From Albidovulum marisflavi (lineage in GTDB: Bacteria; Pseudomonadota; Alphaproteobacteria; Rhodobacterales; Rhodobacteraceae): a stretch of DNA of 64,000 bases. A program made the position numbers and the translations under genes. The stretch covers positions 1,749,537 to 1,813,536 of the forward strand of contig NZ_JAOWKY010000001.1 of the NCBI RefSeq assembly GCF_025751435.1. Reading direction: 5' to 3'. Shown in pieces: positions 26,762 through 35,647 of this stretch. Every line of letters begins with the position of its first letter. The stretch's first letter is position 1. The notes beneath the pieces were generated by a model. It was given only the letters and a program-made list of their open reading frames with translations. It had not been told where the DNA came from and ran no database searches.

Positions 26762-27305
26762 CGCGTTGATATCGAACTCCCATGCGGCTGACTGCGTTCT
26801 TCTTGGCAGATGGAAGTACGAACATCACGCGGCACTAAAGTGTCTGAGGGAGGCAAACGCCCTGCGCCCAAGAAAAAGGCCATCCGCATCAAAGGTGATC
26901 AATATGTAAGCGCCGCACGCATCGCGGGGCGGAGCATGGTTTATTGTCCGAAGGCCGACCATGCAGGCCAGAAAGGATCACTGCCTTCGCAACCTCGGGC
27001 GCGCGATTTGTTGCCGTGCATCCTTGGGCGCGATGAGGTCCGCCAAGCAGAACGCGGGACCCAGGTCGCCGAGCGCGACCATGTTGAAAGGCGTGACCTG
27101 CCAGTTCACGGTCCCAGTTCACGGTCAAGGTGATCGCCGAGCCATTCCGCTGCTTTGCCAGGCCTTCAGACCGCCTTGTGCGAGGCGGCGATGCCGCCTG
27201 CAATGACACGCGCATTCCGAAGCTCGAGTTGACGCTAAATCCTGGCGTCCGCTTAGGTGACCGACGCCATGCGGCGCTTGGCAGGATCAAGCACAGGCCT
27301 AATGT
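26762..27305. other. 544 bp gap upstream of ureD with no supported gene
   Basis: Frames on both strands lack ribosome sites and recognisable wording. A 13-base unit CCAGTTCACGGTC occurs twice in tandem near 27100-27125. The ureD promoter must lie in the left part, but no clear operator is visible. Confidence 0.5.
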
Positions 27306-28226
27306 TCAAGATGTTTCGATGGGCAACTCTTCATCTTCGCTCCACTCGGCCCAAGAACCATCGTAAAGCCGGCAGTTGTTGAAACCCAGCGAGCGAAGGG
27401 CAAGAAGACCGCAAGATGCCGCCAGGCCGCGCCCACAATAGGCAATGACCTCTCTGTCCGTCGACAGTCCCTTGCTCAGATAGTGGGCCAGGAGAACATG
27501 CTGATCGGCAAAACGAAACGAGCCTCGTTCCGACAGTCTCCTCGCGCGTTCCTCGTAAGATGTCAGAGCAAGCGCGGGATCCATGTTCGAGATAGCGGGA
27601 ATGTTGATCGCACCTGGGATATGACCGGAACGACCGCCCCAGGTATGCTTGCCATCGCCTCGAAACAGGTTGGTGGGTAAACAGTCGACCAGATCGACTG
27701 CAGGGTCGTCCAGCGAAGCAATCACATCGGACTTCTGGGCGATCCATTCCGGACGCACGTTAACTTGGAAGTCTGTGAATTTCGGCTGAGTGTAGCCGCT
27801 CGCCAGAGGACGGTTTTCGAGCTTCCACTGCTGCAGTCCGCCGTCAAGGACCTGCACCCTGTCGTGACCATAGTAGGACAGAGCCCACCAGAGTCTTGCA
27901 GCGGCCAGCGGAAGCCCGGATCCGTCGTAGACGATGACGTGCGAGTCATTTGTTACGCCCAAGCGGCTCATGATCTTCGCGAAAGCCTCGGGTTTCGCGA
28001 TCATGTCGGGCACGGGATTGTCCGGGTCGGACAGGTCGGAAACCATGCCAACGTAAACGGCGCCAGGAATATGTTCGCGGATGAAGTCCTCATCGTCGTC
28101 ATAGGCGACTGCCTGGCCTTGCTCATCGCGGAATTTCCAGCAGGCGTCGATGATGCAGAGGTCTGCATCATCCAGATGACTGGCAAGCCATGATGTGGTT
28201 GCGAGAGGGCTTGGTTGCTTGGACAT
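27306..28226 (-). CDS. two-domain sulfurtransferase (3-mercaptopyruvate sulfurtransferase/rhodanese)
   Basis: A 306-residue cytoplasmic enzyme that moves sulfur to a thiophilic acceptor. The inactive first rhodanese domain (about 10-145) has REHIPGAVYVGM and VIVYDGSGLPLAAARLWW. The active second domain (about 165-300) ends in the loop AYCGRGLAAS, with the persulfide Cys. The loop CGRGL differs from the CGSGVTA of well-known mercaptopyruvate enzymes, so donor choice is uncertain. The start is ATG 28226, preceded by AAGG; a longer form from ATG 28283 is possible. Confidence 0.88.
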   Translation of the reverse strand: MSKQPSPLATTSWLASHLDDADLCIIDACWKFRDEQGQAVAYDDDEDFIREHIPGAVYVGMVSDLSDPDNPVPDMIAKPEAFAKIMSRLGVTNDSHVIVYDGSGLPLAAARLWWALSYYGHDRVQVLDGGLQQWKLENRPLASGYTQPKFTDFQVNVRPEWIAQKSDVIASLDDPAVDLVDCLPTNLFRGDGKHTWGGRSGHIPGAINIPAISNMDPALALTSYEERARRLSERGSFRFADQHVLLAHYLSKGLSTDREVIAYCGRGLAASCGLLALRSLGFNNCRLYDGSWAEWSEDEELPIETS

Positions 28227-28626
28227 CGATGACCTTGGCACTCGATTCAGATCCAGGTTCGATGATAGCGAAGCCTGGGTCATCTGTCCGCCATTTGTCT
28301 GAATTGTATCGGTTCGATTGGATCTTGATCTCGCGGCCGAAGCGCATGTCACTTCTGACAACGGCGATCGCGTGCATCGAATGCGCGGCGGGCAAGCCGG
28401 CTGGCTTCGTTGCTCCTTCGCGGATCAGGACGTTTCGCTGCCGCGCGTTTGCCGCGCGCGGACAGGCTCCGAAACGGTCGATCCAGGCTTGCAGCACGGG
28501 AACGCGATCCTTGATCGCGGCATCTTTCGCGTGGGTCCCGGCGCCAGTCACCCCTACCTGGGCCTTGGCGGGAAGGGGTGGCGGCGCAACCGTGGTGACA
28601 ATGCCGAAAACAGCGAGATGCGGGAA
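28227..28626. other. 400 bp gap with no supported gene
   Basis: Open frames cross this stretch on both strands but have composition and wording of chance frames. It must hold the promoter of the sulfurtransferase gene. No repeat or hairpin was noticed. Confidence 0.45.
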
Positions 28627-28851
28627 TCACAGGACGTTTTTCTTCATCGCGCCAAGCGTGCGCGAAGAGCCGCGCCGCGACCTGAGCGGACCGAGCCAGC
28701 GCAGGCTCAGCGCGAGCTCCAGAAAACGGATTGCGCGGTAGGTGGCATTCGCGGCGCGGAACGCCTTTTCTTCGCCAGGGACTTGTGCGCCGAACGCGGC
28801 GATCTGGTGGGGCAGCAGGCCTGAGGTCAAGCGCGGGGTATGGCGTGGCAT
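28627..28851 (-). CDS. small hypothetical protein divergent from the BTAD/TPR regulator
   Basis: A 74-residue basic protein, MPRHTPRLTSGLLPHQIAAF onward, with a central helix (YRAIRFLELALSLRWLG) and a basic tail (RSRRGSSRTLGAMKKNVL). A strong AAGGAG site lies nine bases before ATG 28851. No signal peptide. The family is not recognised. It faces away from the large regulator gene, which starts 148 bp away, and may be under its control. Confidence 0.65.
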   Translation of the reverse strand: MPRHTPRLTSGLLPHQIAAFGAQVPGEEKAFRAANATYRAIRFLELALSLRWLGPLRSRRGSSRTLGAMKKNVL

Positions 28852-28999
28852 GGGGCTATCTCCTTTCTTGCGATGATCAAGAGTGCATGGCGCTGCGGGA
28901 GCGAAGCGGGACCGGCGACGGGAATTCAGCGGGAATCGAGCAAGACGCTTCTTCATCGACCCTCCGCGGTCTACTCTTGGTGCAAGAGGGAGCGCATGC

Positions 29000-30946
29000 A
29001 TGGCCATGGTGGAGATCAGGCTGCTCGGCGGTTTCGCCTTGAATGTCGCGGGTCTGTCGGTTGACCTTGCGGGCCAGAAGGATCGCGCGCTGCTCGCTTT
29101 CCTTGCTGCCGAGCCAGACAAACCCCACCAGCGCGAGTGGCTGGCCGGGCTGCTTTGGGGGGAAAGCGCCGAGGCACGTGCGCGTGACAGCCTGAAGCAC
29201 GCGCTCGGACGTCTTCGGCATGCGCTTGGGTCGGGCGCGGAGATGCTGGAGGCGGGGCGTGAGGCGGTGTGCGCAGGTTCCGCGGCTTACTGGCTGGATA
29301 TCGCAGAGTTCGAGACGCTGTCCGCATCAGACGAGGAAGCGGCACTGGATCGTGCGCTTGGCCTTTGGGGCGGCGACCTGTTGGAGGGGTTGACGGTCGA
29401 CGAACCGGGTTTCGAGGATTGGCGTGCGGGATTGGCCGCGCGTCTGCGGCAATCCCTTGATGATGCCAGCGCTCGATACCTGACCTTGGTGGCCGAGAGC
29501 CATGATCCTGAAAAGGCCGTCGCCGCCGCCAGGCGTGCGCTGCGCCTTGATCCGCAGAGCGAGCGCGCCTGCAGGCTATTGATGCGCGGGCTCGAGGCGG
29601 CGGGGGATAGGGCCCAGGCGATGACTGCCTACCACGACTTCGCGAAACGGCTGATGGCAGCGCTCGACGTGGCGCCAGACGCGGAGACGACGCGCCTGTT
29701 TCAAGAGATCCACGCACGAGGAGCAGGCTTGCCCTTTGTGAATGACCCGGCAGAGGGATCGACGCGTCCCACGGTCGCCGTACTGCCGTTTCGAACGCTT
29801 TTGGGTGGGGAGACATGGTTTGCCGAGGGCATTGCCGAGGAGATCATTACCGCGCTGAGCCGGGTGCGGGGCATAGACCTGATCGCCCGAAGTTCCAGCT
29901 TCACGCTCGGTGCGGACCGGGCGCCCGCCGAGGCCCGACAGGCGCTTGGAGCGCGCTACCTGGTCCAGGGCAGCACGCAGCGCGACGACAGGGCAGTGCG
30001 GATAAACGTCAAGCTGACCGATGCCAGTGCCGGCACGGTCTTGTGGTCCGAGACATTCAACGAAACGATGACCGACATCTTCGCACTCCAGGACCGCATC
30101 GCGGCGCGCGTTGCAGGGACCCTTCTGCCAAGACTGGAGGCGGCGGAAGTCGCGCGGTCGTCGCGCAAGCCGACCACGAGCCTTGATGCGTATGACCACT
30201 ACCTGCGCGGCCTGCCTGAGATGCATCGCTGGTCGAAAGAGTCTTGTGATCGCGCGATCCACCACTTCAGCACCGCCACCGAACTCGATCCCGGATTCGC
30301 TGCGGCGCATGTGATGAAGGTTCGGTGCTATTCCCAGCGAAAGGCTTCCGGCTGGATGATCGACGTCGCGGCGGAAACGGCGGACGCCCTCAGGCTCGCC
30401 CGGCTCGCCGCCAACATCGCGCCTGACGACGCGCTGGTTTTGGCCGTGGCCGGGCTGGGGTTGGGGTATGTCGCGGGGCAGCCCGAGCAGGGCGTTCGAC
30501 TGACGGAGCGCGCGCTGGCCTTGAACCCGAACCTTGCCTGGGGCTGGGTGTTCTCGGGATGGATGCACGTCTGGCTCGGGCTGAGCGAGACGGCGATAGA
30601 GCATTTCGCGCGCGCGATGCGCCTCAGCCCTCATGATCCGCAGTTCATGATGATGCAGGCCGGCACCGCCTGCGCCTTGTTTACGGCAGGTCGGACAGTC
30701 GAGGCCGTGGACTGGGCAGAGGCCGCCGTCGTGGGCAACCCCCAAGTCCTGATTGCCTGGTGCGCGCTTGCCGCCAGTCGCGCTGGTAGCGGCGACATCG
30801 AAGGTGCAAGAAGTGCAATGGCCGAGATCACGCGTCGCGACCCGTCGCTCCGCTCATCAAACCTGCTGACGTTCTTTCCGATCCGCGGTGAAACGAACAT
30901 CCGCAAATGGAGGAAGGCGCTGGAACGCGCCGGCCTGCCGGCCTGA
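29000..30946 (+). CDS. BTAD-type transcriptional regulator with TolB-like and TPR domains
   Basis: A 648-residue one-component regulator. Residues 3-90 form a winged helix of the SARP/AfsR type (VEIRLLGGFALNVAGLSVDL; WLAGLLWGESAEARARDSLK). Residues about 95-245 form the BTAD domain. Residues about 255-370 form a TolB/FlgO-like nucleotide-cyclase-associated domain (PTVAVLPFRTLL; WFAEGIAEEIITALSRV). TPR-like repeats fill 390-640. No cyclase domain is present. ATG 29000 has GAGGGAG upstream. A protein with the same domain order is encoded at 59844-61781. The signal and targets are unknown. Confidence 0.87.
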   Translation: MAMVEIRLLGGFALNVAGLSVDLAGQKDRALLAFLAAEPDKPHQREWLAGLLWGESAEARARDSLKHALGRLRHALGSGAEMLEAGREAVCAGSAAYWLDIAEFETLSASDEEAALDRALGLWGGDLLEGLTVDEPGFEDWRAGLAARLRQSLDDASARYLTLVAESHDPEKAVAAARRALRLDPQSERACRLLMRGLEAAGDRAQAMTAYHDFAKRLMAALDVAPDAETTRLFQEIHARGAGLPFVNDPAEGSTRPTVAVLPFRTLLGGETWFAEGIAEEIITALSRVRGIDLIARSSSFTLGADRAPAEARQALGARYLVQGSTQRDDRAVRINVKLTDASAGTVLWSETFNETMTDIFALQDRIAARVAGTLLPRLEAAEVARSSRKPTTSLDAYDHYLRGLPEMHRWSKESCDRAIHHFSTATELDPGFAAAHVMKVRCYSQRKASGWMIDVAAETADALRLARLAANIAPDDALVLAVAGLGLGYVAGQPEQGVRLTERALALNPNLAWGWVFSGWMHVWLGLSETAIEHFARAMRLSPHDPQFMMMQAGTACALFTAGRTVEAVDWAEAAVVGNPQVLIAWCALAASRAGSGDIEGARSAMAEITRRDPSLRSSNLLTFFPIRGETNIRKWRKALERAGLPA

Positions 30947-31634
30947 GCGGGCTGCACATGCAAGCCTGGAGCGGGATGTCTGTTCTTTCCGCGGGTTTTG
31001 GCAGGTAGAGATACCGGAGAACCATCAAGGCGCGGCATATCGCGATCGAGCGTCAGACCCGCCCCAACCCTGGGCGATCTTCCGATAAGCCAAAAGCATC
31101 TTATCGGCGGGCAAATCGATGACCCTGCGATCCGTGGCGTAGTTCGGCATGGCGAGCGGATGCTTCCATGACACGTCCTGCGTCCTCGTCGAAACTGGAA
31201 AGGTGCCGGTATCGGTCGAAAGACAGCTGACGCTTCGGCGCACGCGCCGTATCGACCTTGTCCGCATCAATGACGGGGGCGCATATCGAGCAACCCATCT
31301 GATGCTTGAAGCGATCCGAGAAGTATGAGGCCATCGGGCACGAAGTCCATGGTGTTTCATGGCCTCGCGACCTGACCTTGGCCAGTGGGGAAGCCAAGCA
31401 AGGAGCCGATATTTCGCGCGACGTCCGCCGTAGGGAGTTGCATCGCGATACCGGCATCCGGCTTGAGCCGCGGCAAGGGGCCTATGCGACTTTGCCAATG
31501 CTTGCGCCCGAAATTGGCGGTGCGTGACCTGGAGGTGCGCAGCGCGCGGCGTAGCTGTCTGGGGTGCGAGCGCGACTTCATGAGGTGTCTGTGCTAGTCT
31601 GTTTTCGGGCTTCGCGTGACAGACGAGGAAGACC
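30947..31634. other. 688 bp gap with no supported gene
   Basis: A minus-strand frame around 31101-31457 reads fairly well (YFSDRFKHQMGCSICAPVID) but has no start signal or family match that I recognise, and may be a decayed gene. The right end carries the ribosome site (AGGAAG) of the methyltransferase at 31635. Confidence 0.45.
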
Positions 31635-32420
31635 ATGCAGGACAAGTGGATCGACGGCGACGGCTACGAGATGTATGTCGGCAGGTGGAGCCGTAGGGTG
31701 GGCCTTGGTTTCCTGTCATGGCTGAACCCGCCACCCGGACGGAATTGGCTGGATCTCGGGTGCGGCACTGGCGCTCTCACATCCCAGATCCTTCAGACCT
31801 GCGATCCGAAGTCCGTCATCGGCGTCGAACCGTCAGAGGGCTTTGTCGCGCTCGCACGCGATACAACCGACGACCCGCGGGCACGGTTCCTGCAAGGTTC
31901 CGGGGAAGAAATTCCGCTCGAAGACGGGGCCGTCGACTACGCTGTCTCCGGTTTGGTGTTGAATTTCATTTCGGACAAGCAGAGCGCAATGGCCGAAATA
32001 ATTCGATGCGTCGCAGATGGCGGAAAAGTCGCGGCCTATGTGTGGGACTATGCCGGTCATGTTCAGTTCATGCGGTACTTCTGGAACGCGGCCGTTGCCC
32101 TTGATCAACACGCAAGGGAAATGGATGAGGGCGTCCGGTTTCCAGTCTGCCGTCCACAGGCGCTGGAATCCCTCTTTTCATCCTCGGGTCTTCGCAACGT
32201 TTCGACAACTGCTATCGACATCGTAACGCCGTTCGAGGATTTCGAGGACTACTGGCGGCCATTCCTGTCGGGTGTGGGTCCCGCGCCCGGCTACTGCGTA
32301 TCGCTTGATGACGACCGGCGCGAGGCTCTCAGGACCCGCCTTGCCCAAATCCTGCCAACGGATCCCGATGGCAGGATCCTGCTCGCGGCTCGGGCTTGGG
32401 CAGTTCGCGGCACAAGGTAG
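31635..32420 (+). CDS. class I SAM-dependent methyltransferase
   Basis: A 261-residue cytoplasmic methyltransferase. SAM-binding motif I is NWLDLGCGTGALTSQIL near residue 37, motif post-I IGVEPSEGFV, and the acidic DGAVDYAVSGLVLNFI corresponds to motifs II/III. The N-terminus KWIDGDGYEMYVGRWSRRVG is typical of UbiE-like relatives acting on small molecules. It is 34 bp ahead of a second, only distantly similar methyltransferase. Substrate unknown. Confidence 0.88.
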   Translation: MQDKWIDGDGYEMYVGRWSRRVGLGFLSWLNPPPGRNWLDLGCGTGALTSQILQTCDPKSVIGVEPSEGFVALARDTTDDPRARFLQGSGEEIPLEDGAVDYAVSGLVLNFISDKQSAMAEIIRCVADGGKVAAYVWDYAGHVQFMRYFWNAAVALDQHAREMDEGVRFPVCRPQALESLFSSSGLRNVSTTAIDIVTPFEDFEDYWRPFLSGVGPAPGYCVSLDDDRREALRTRLAQILPTDPDGRILLAARAWAVRGTR

Positions 32421-32454
32421 TCATCGAGCGAACAAAAAACTGAAGGAAGCGGCG

Positions 32455-33252
32455 ATGGAAAAGTCACCCACGTTTGCCGATCGCTATCAGTCCGTGCTGG
32501 TTCCGATCATCTTTGAGCCCTGGGCCCGGGAACTGATCCGGCGCGCCGATCCCAAGGCAGGGGAAGACATTCTGGACCTTGCATGCGGTACGGGCGTCGT
32601 CACGAGGCAAGTGGCAAAACTGGCGCCCAGGTTCGGAAGTCTTACCGGGGCCGATCACAGCGCCGAAATGTTGGAGGTCGCTAGAACGGTCGCGATTCAG
32701 GCAGGTCTTGATGCCACCTGGGTTGAATGCGACGCAGCCGAGCTGCCTTTCGAAGACGATTGCTTCGATCTGGCCTTCTGCCAGCAGGCACTGCAGTTCT
32801 TCCCCGATCGACCAGCAGCGCTGCGTGAGTTGCAACGGGTCTTGAAGCCCGGTGGCCGCGTCGCGTTCTGCGTGCAGAGAGAGCTTGACGTCAATCCCAT
32901 GCTCCGGGCGCAGGCGGCTGCGCTCGACGCGCATGTCGGAGAGGAAGCGGGGGCTGCCGTCCGTGCGATTTGCAGCCTGCCGGACGCAGATGACCTTCGG
33001 ATCCTGTTCGAGGATGCAGGATTTCAGAATGTCGAGGTCAATTCGGTAACCCTGACCCTGTGCCACCCCGACGCCAAGGCGTTCGCGGAAGGCGCAATGG
33101 GGGGAATGCATACCGGCGACAAGCTTTCTGGCGTTTCCGATCGCGGCGTGGAACGCGCCGTCAAGGCGTTCCTGGCGGGCCTTGGTGGGTATCTGGATGG
33201 ACCTGCACTGCGTTTCCCACATGTGTCTAATGTCGTCACGGCCAGCACCTGA
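32455..33252 (+). CDS. class I SAM-dependent methyltransferase
   Basis: A 265-residue methyltransferase with motif I ILDLACGTGVVTRQVAKL near residue 38 and the stretch DLAFCQQALQFFPDRPAALR near 100. The latter closely matches DVAFCQQGLQFFPDQATALA in the broken gene at 13823-14635, so the two are paralogues and this may be the surviving copy. AAGGA lies upstream of ATG 32455. It is probably cotranscribed with the preceding methyltransferase. Confidence 0.88.
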   Translation: MEKSPTFADRYQSVLVPIIFEPWARELIRRADPKAGEDILDLACGTGVVTRQVAKLAPRFGSLTGADHSAEMLEVARTVAIQAGLDATWVECDAAELPFEDDCFDLAFCQQALQFFPDRPAALRELQRVLKPGGRVAFCVQRELDVNPMLRAQAAALDAHVGEEAGAAVRAICSLPDADDLRILFEDAGFQNVEVNSVTLTLCHPDAKAFAEGAMGGMHTGDKLSGVSDRGVERAVKAFLAGLGGYLDGPALRFPHVSNVVTAST

Positions 33253-33467
33253 GCTGAACAGTCACTTGCCGGTTGCTTCAAGGGCAGTGATCAATCTTCG
33301 GGATGCCCACGTTTGCAGGCGCAAAGTCCAGTCGACAGCGCACCTAATATCTGGCTGGTCCTTACCCCTGAAAGTCTTCCGAACTGAGTGCGAGAACCTG
33401 ATTGTGGCTCCACCCCGGTATCGGGAACGCCCTGGATGGGGAACCCCGGCGCCTGCGCAGCGCTGAT

Positions 33468-34106
33468 CTACGATTCCAGAATGGCACACACCTCGCGGGC
33501 GAGCGCACGCACTTCGTCCGAGGCGGAAGCAGTCCTCTTTACCTCAATCACACCAAGGCCGCTGCCTAGCGCTTCTGCATAGATCACTCTGTTTGTCAGC
33601 GATGACTGCAACTGTATTGCGTCAAGCTCCGCCACGGACTTGGCTACATCTTCGCCGACGCGCGTTCCTGCACGGGTGCGGTTCATGACAATGTACGTTG
33701 GTTTCTTGGCCTGGTTTGCCAGGTCCAGCAGATCATGGGTCGCCCAGACATCAGCCTGACTGGCAGAGACCGGTACAAGCACCAGGTCCGCCTCGCGCAA
33801 AACCCAACGAACATCGCTGTCGGCCTTGGGTGGCGTATCGATCAGAATGACATCCGCCACGCCACCGAGCCCTCGGATCGCGCGCGAAATCCCGTAGGCG
33901 GTCGCGGTCGCGAACTGGAGGTTCGCATTTTCCCCCAGGGTCTCTTCGCGAATATCCAGCCATTTGCCAAGGCTTCCCTGGGGATCCGTGTCGAGTAGGG
34001 CAACGGTCTTTCCTTCCGCCAGGAAAGCGATTGCCAAGTTAGTCAAGAGCGTTGTCTTGCCCGCGCCCCCCTTCTGCTGCGCCACACAGATGATTTGACC
34101 GCCCAT
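33468..34106 (-). CDS. orphan ParA-family ATPase
   Basis: A 212-residue Walker ATPase. The deviant P-loop QQKGGAGKTTLLTNLA is at 11-26, the switch region ALLDTDPQGSLGKW near 40-53, and VILIDTPP near 90. It lacks an N-terminal DNA-binding domain, and no ParB or parS-like repeat is seen beside it. This is typical of ParC/PpfA or plasmid-derived ParA proteins that position a cargo rather than the chromosome. ATG 34106 is the first Met before the ATPase core; a longer frame upstream has unrelated wording. Confidence 0.88.
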   Translation of the reverse strand: MGGQIICVAQQKGGAGKTTLLTNLAIAFLAEGKTVALLDTDPQGSLGKWLDIREETLGENANLQFATATAYGISRAIRGLGGVADVILIDTPPKADSDVRWVLREADLVLVPVSASQADVWATHDLLDLANQAKKPTYIVMNRTRAGTRVGEDVAKSVAELDAIQLQSSLTNRVIYAEALGSGLGVIEVKRTASASDEVRALAREVCAILES

Positions 34107-34810
34107 ACGCCAAGCCTCCAAAATGCATTCTGCAGCGCAGCATAACGTTTGGGAGATGGAAAGGCGATAGAGCCATCGCAGAATGGAATCTATCAGAAAA
34201 CTCTGTGGCTCGATAGCAAAGCGGTCCATCACCGCCGAAGGTACACAGGCCGCATCACGAAGGCGCCCATTGCCTTCCTACGATCGCATCAGTTCGACGG
34301 TTCCTGGCCGAGCGGCAATCCGGGGGGGGGGCGGGATTTCCCATGCCTACCTGATATCGCGTCGTCACCTCGCCTGCGGAAACCGAGTTTGCCGAATGGT
34401 CCTGGCAGTAGTTGCAGAGCTGGTCTTGCTCGGAAGCATACGTCGCTAGAGGCGCCGGTGGTTCGCCCACAGAGCTCGATCGGAAACATCCCCCGAAAGA
34501 GCTCATGAACCGGCTGGCGGCACATGACCCGCGCTAGCCGAGCGATTGATCTGATCCCCGGAAAACTCTGCCTTCTGGCGGTCCAAGGTTGGGGATCAGA
34601 GCAATGAAGGGATGCGCCCGAGATGGAAATGAGAGCTCTTGGGGAATGGCGTTTGCAGTCCTCCATGTGATCGGCTTCCATAGAGTTGGCTGAACTGCAC
34701 TAGGAACCGTCGGAGGCGGCAGATACTATCACTACATTGGATTGCCGGCGCGGGCCTCCTCCATCGCTCGCGCAGGCCGCAGATCCGAAGGTTTGGAGTG
34801 CGGGCAGCGA
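34107..34810. other. 704 bp gap with a ten-G run and no supported gene
   Basis: The stretch contains an uninterrupted run of ten G at 34322-34331. No open frame across it has a ribosome site or recognisable wording. It separates the parA-like gene from the glycan cluster, and must hold promoters for both. Confidence 0.5.
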
Positions 34811-35560
34811 ATGATTGTCGCAAACAGCAGAAGGTTCATTTTCGTTCACATCCACAAGACCGGTGGAAGCAGCATGGAGCTGGCTATAGCGCCCCACTTG
34901 CGCTGGAACGATGTCATCCTCGGCAGCACTCCTCTTGGTCGGGCCGCCAACCAGGCGTTCCGGGACGCGCATGGCTTGTTCGATCATGCGTCGGCTGAGG
35001 AAATTGCCTTTGTTTGTGGCTCGGACCTGTTCGAAAGCTATTACAGTTTCGCGTTGGTCCGCCACCCGCTCGACCGGGCGGTGTCGATGTACAATTTTCT
35101 AGCGTCGCTTTGCCGCTTCGCCGCGCGCCGCAGGGATTTCAGCCGCGCGAAACTTGCAAAGTTTGTCCTGGACCGTCGTGATCACAGTGAGGAGTTTGCC
35201 GTTGCGGTCGAGCGCGATCCGTTCCTGGGCTGGCCCATCACTGCGGCGTTTCTTGAACACGAACGCTTCGGCGACTTCATACGCGCACCCGAAACGCGCT
35301 CTGACCGATCGTTTCTGCCGCAGGTTGACATGGTCCGTAGCCTGGACGGGCGTGTGAGGGTGCGCGACTGCGTCCGGCTCGAGGATCTTCCACTTCGCGT
35401 CAGCGATCTGAGCAGAAAGCTGGGCATCCCGCTGGAAATTGGCCATCATAATGCTGCGCCTTTCCTGGCGCTTGAGCGGCGAGATCTGCGGAACGACGAC
35501 ATGGACTACTTGCTGCACGAATTCGGCGAGGACATTCTTGCGTTCGATTACGGGGTTTGA
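34811..35560 (+). CDS. sulfotransferase family protein
   Basis: A 249-residue protein resembling carbohydrate sulfotransferases (sulfotransferase family 2). The PAPS 5'-phosphosulfate loop is FVHIHKTGGSSME (Lys16), and the 3'-phosphate region is FALVRHPLDRAVSMYNFL near residues 80-97. No signal peptide or membrane helix, so it would act in the cytoplasm or peripherally. ATG 34811 is chosen just ahead of the first strand. With the UDP-sugar dehydrogenase and glycosyltransferases downstream, it suggests a sulfated glycan. Confidence 0.85.
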   Translation: MIVANSRRFIFVHIHKTGGSSMELAIAPHLRWNDVILGSTPLGRAANQAFRDAHGLFDHASAEEIAFVCGSDLFESYYSFALVRHPLDRAVSMYNFLASLCRFAARRRDFSRAKLAKFVLDRRDHSEEFAVAVERDPFLGWPITAAFLEHERFGDFIRAPETRSDRSFLPQVDMVRSLDGRVRVRDCVRLEDLPLRVSDLSRKLGIPLEIGHHNAAPFLALERRDLRNDDMDYLLHEFGEDILAFDYGV

Positions 35561-35635
35561 GACGCTGAGTCTGATGTCGTGCCGGTCGGTAGGGTGCCAG
35601 TCAGGCACGAATGGTGGAGCGCGAGGAACGGGACC

Positions 35636-35641
35636 AAGGAG
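35636..35641 (+). promoter_or_regulatory. ribosome binding site that sets a TTG start
   Basis: AAGGAG lies six bases before TTG 35648, which is followed directly by a signal peptide. No ATG or GTG in frame fits as well. Confidence 0.7.
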
Positions 35642-35647
35642 AACGTC

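Noticed and set aside
29000..30946. Adenylate cyclase annotation for the BTAD/TPR proteins
   Set aside because: The TolB-like and TPR parts resemble regions found in cyclase-associated proteins, but no class III cyclase domain is present in either copy.
31101..31457. Possible gene on the minus strand (YFSDRFKHQMGCSICAPVID)
   Set aside because: No ribosome site, no known family, and no coupling to neighbours. It may be a decayed gene, but I cannot support it.
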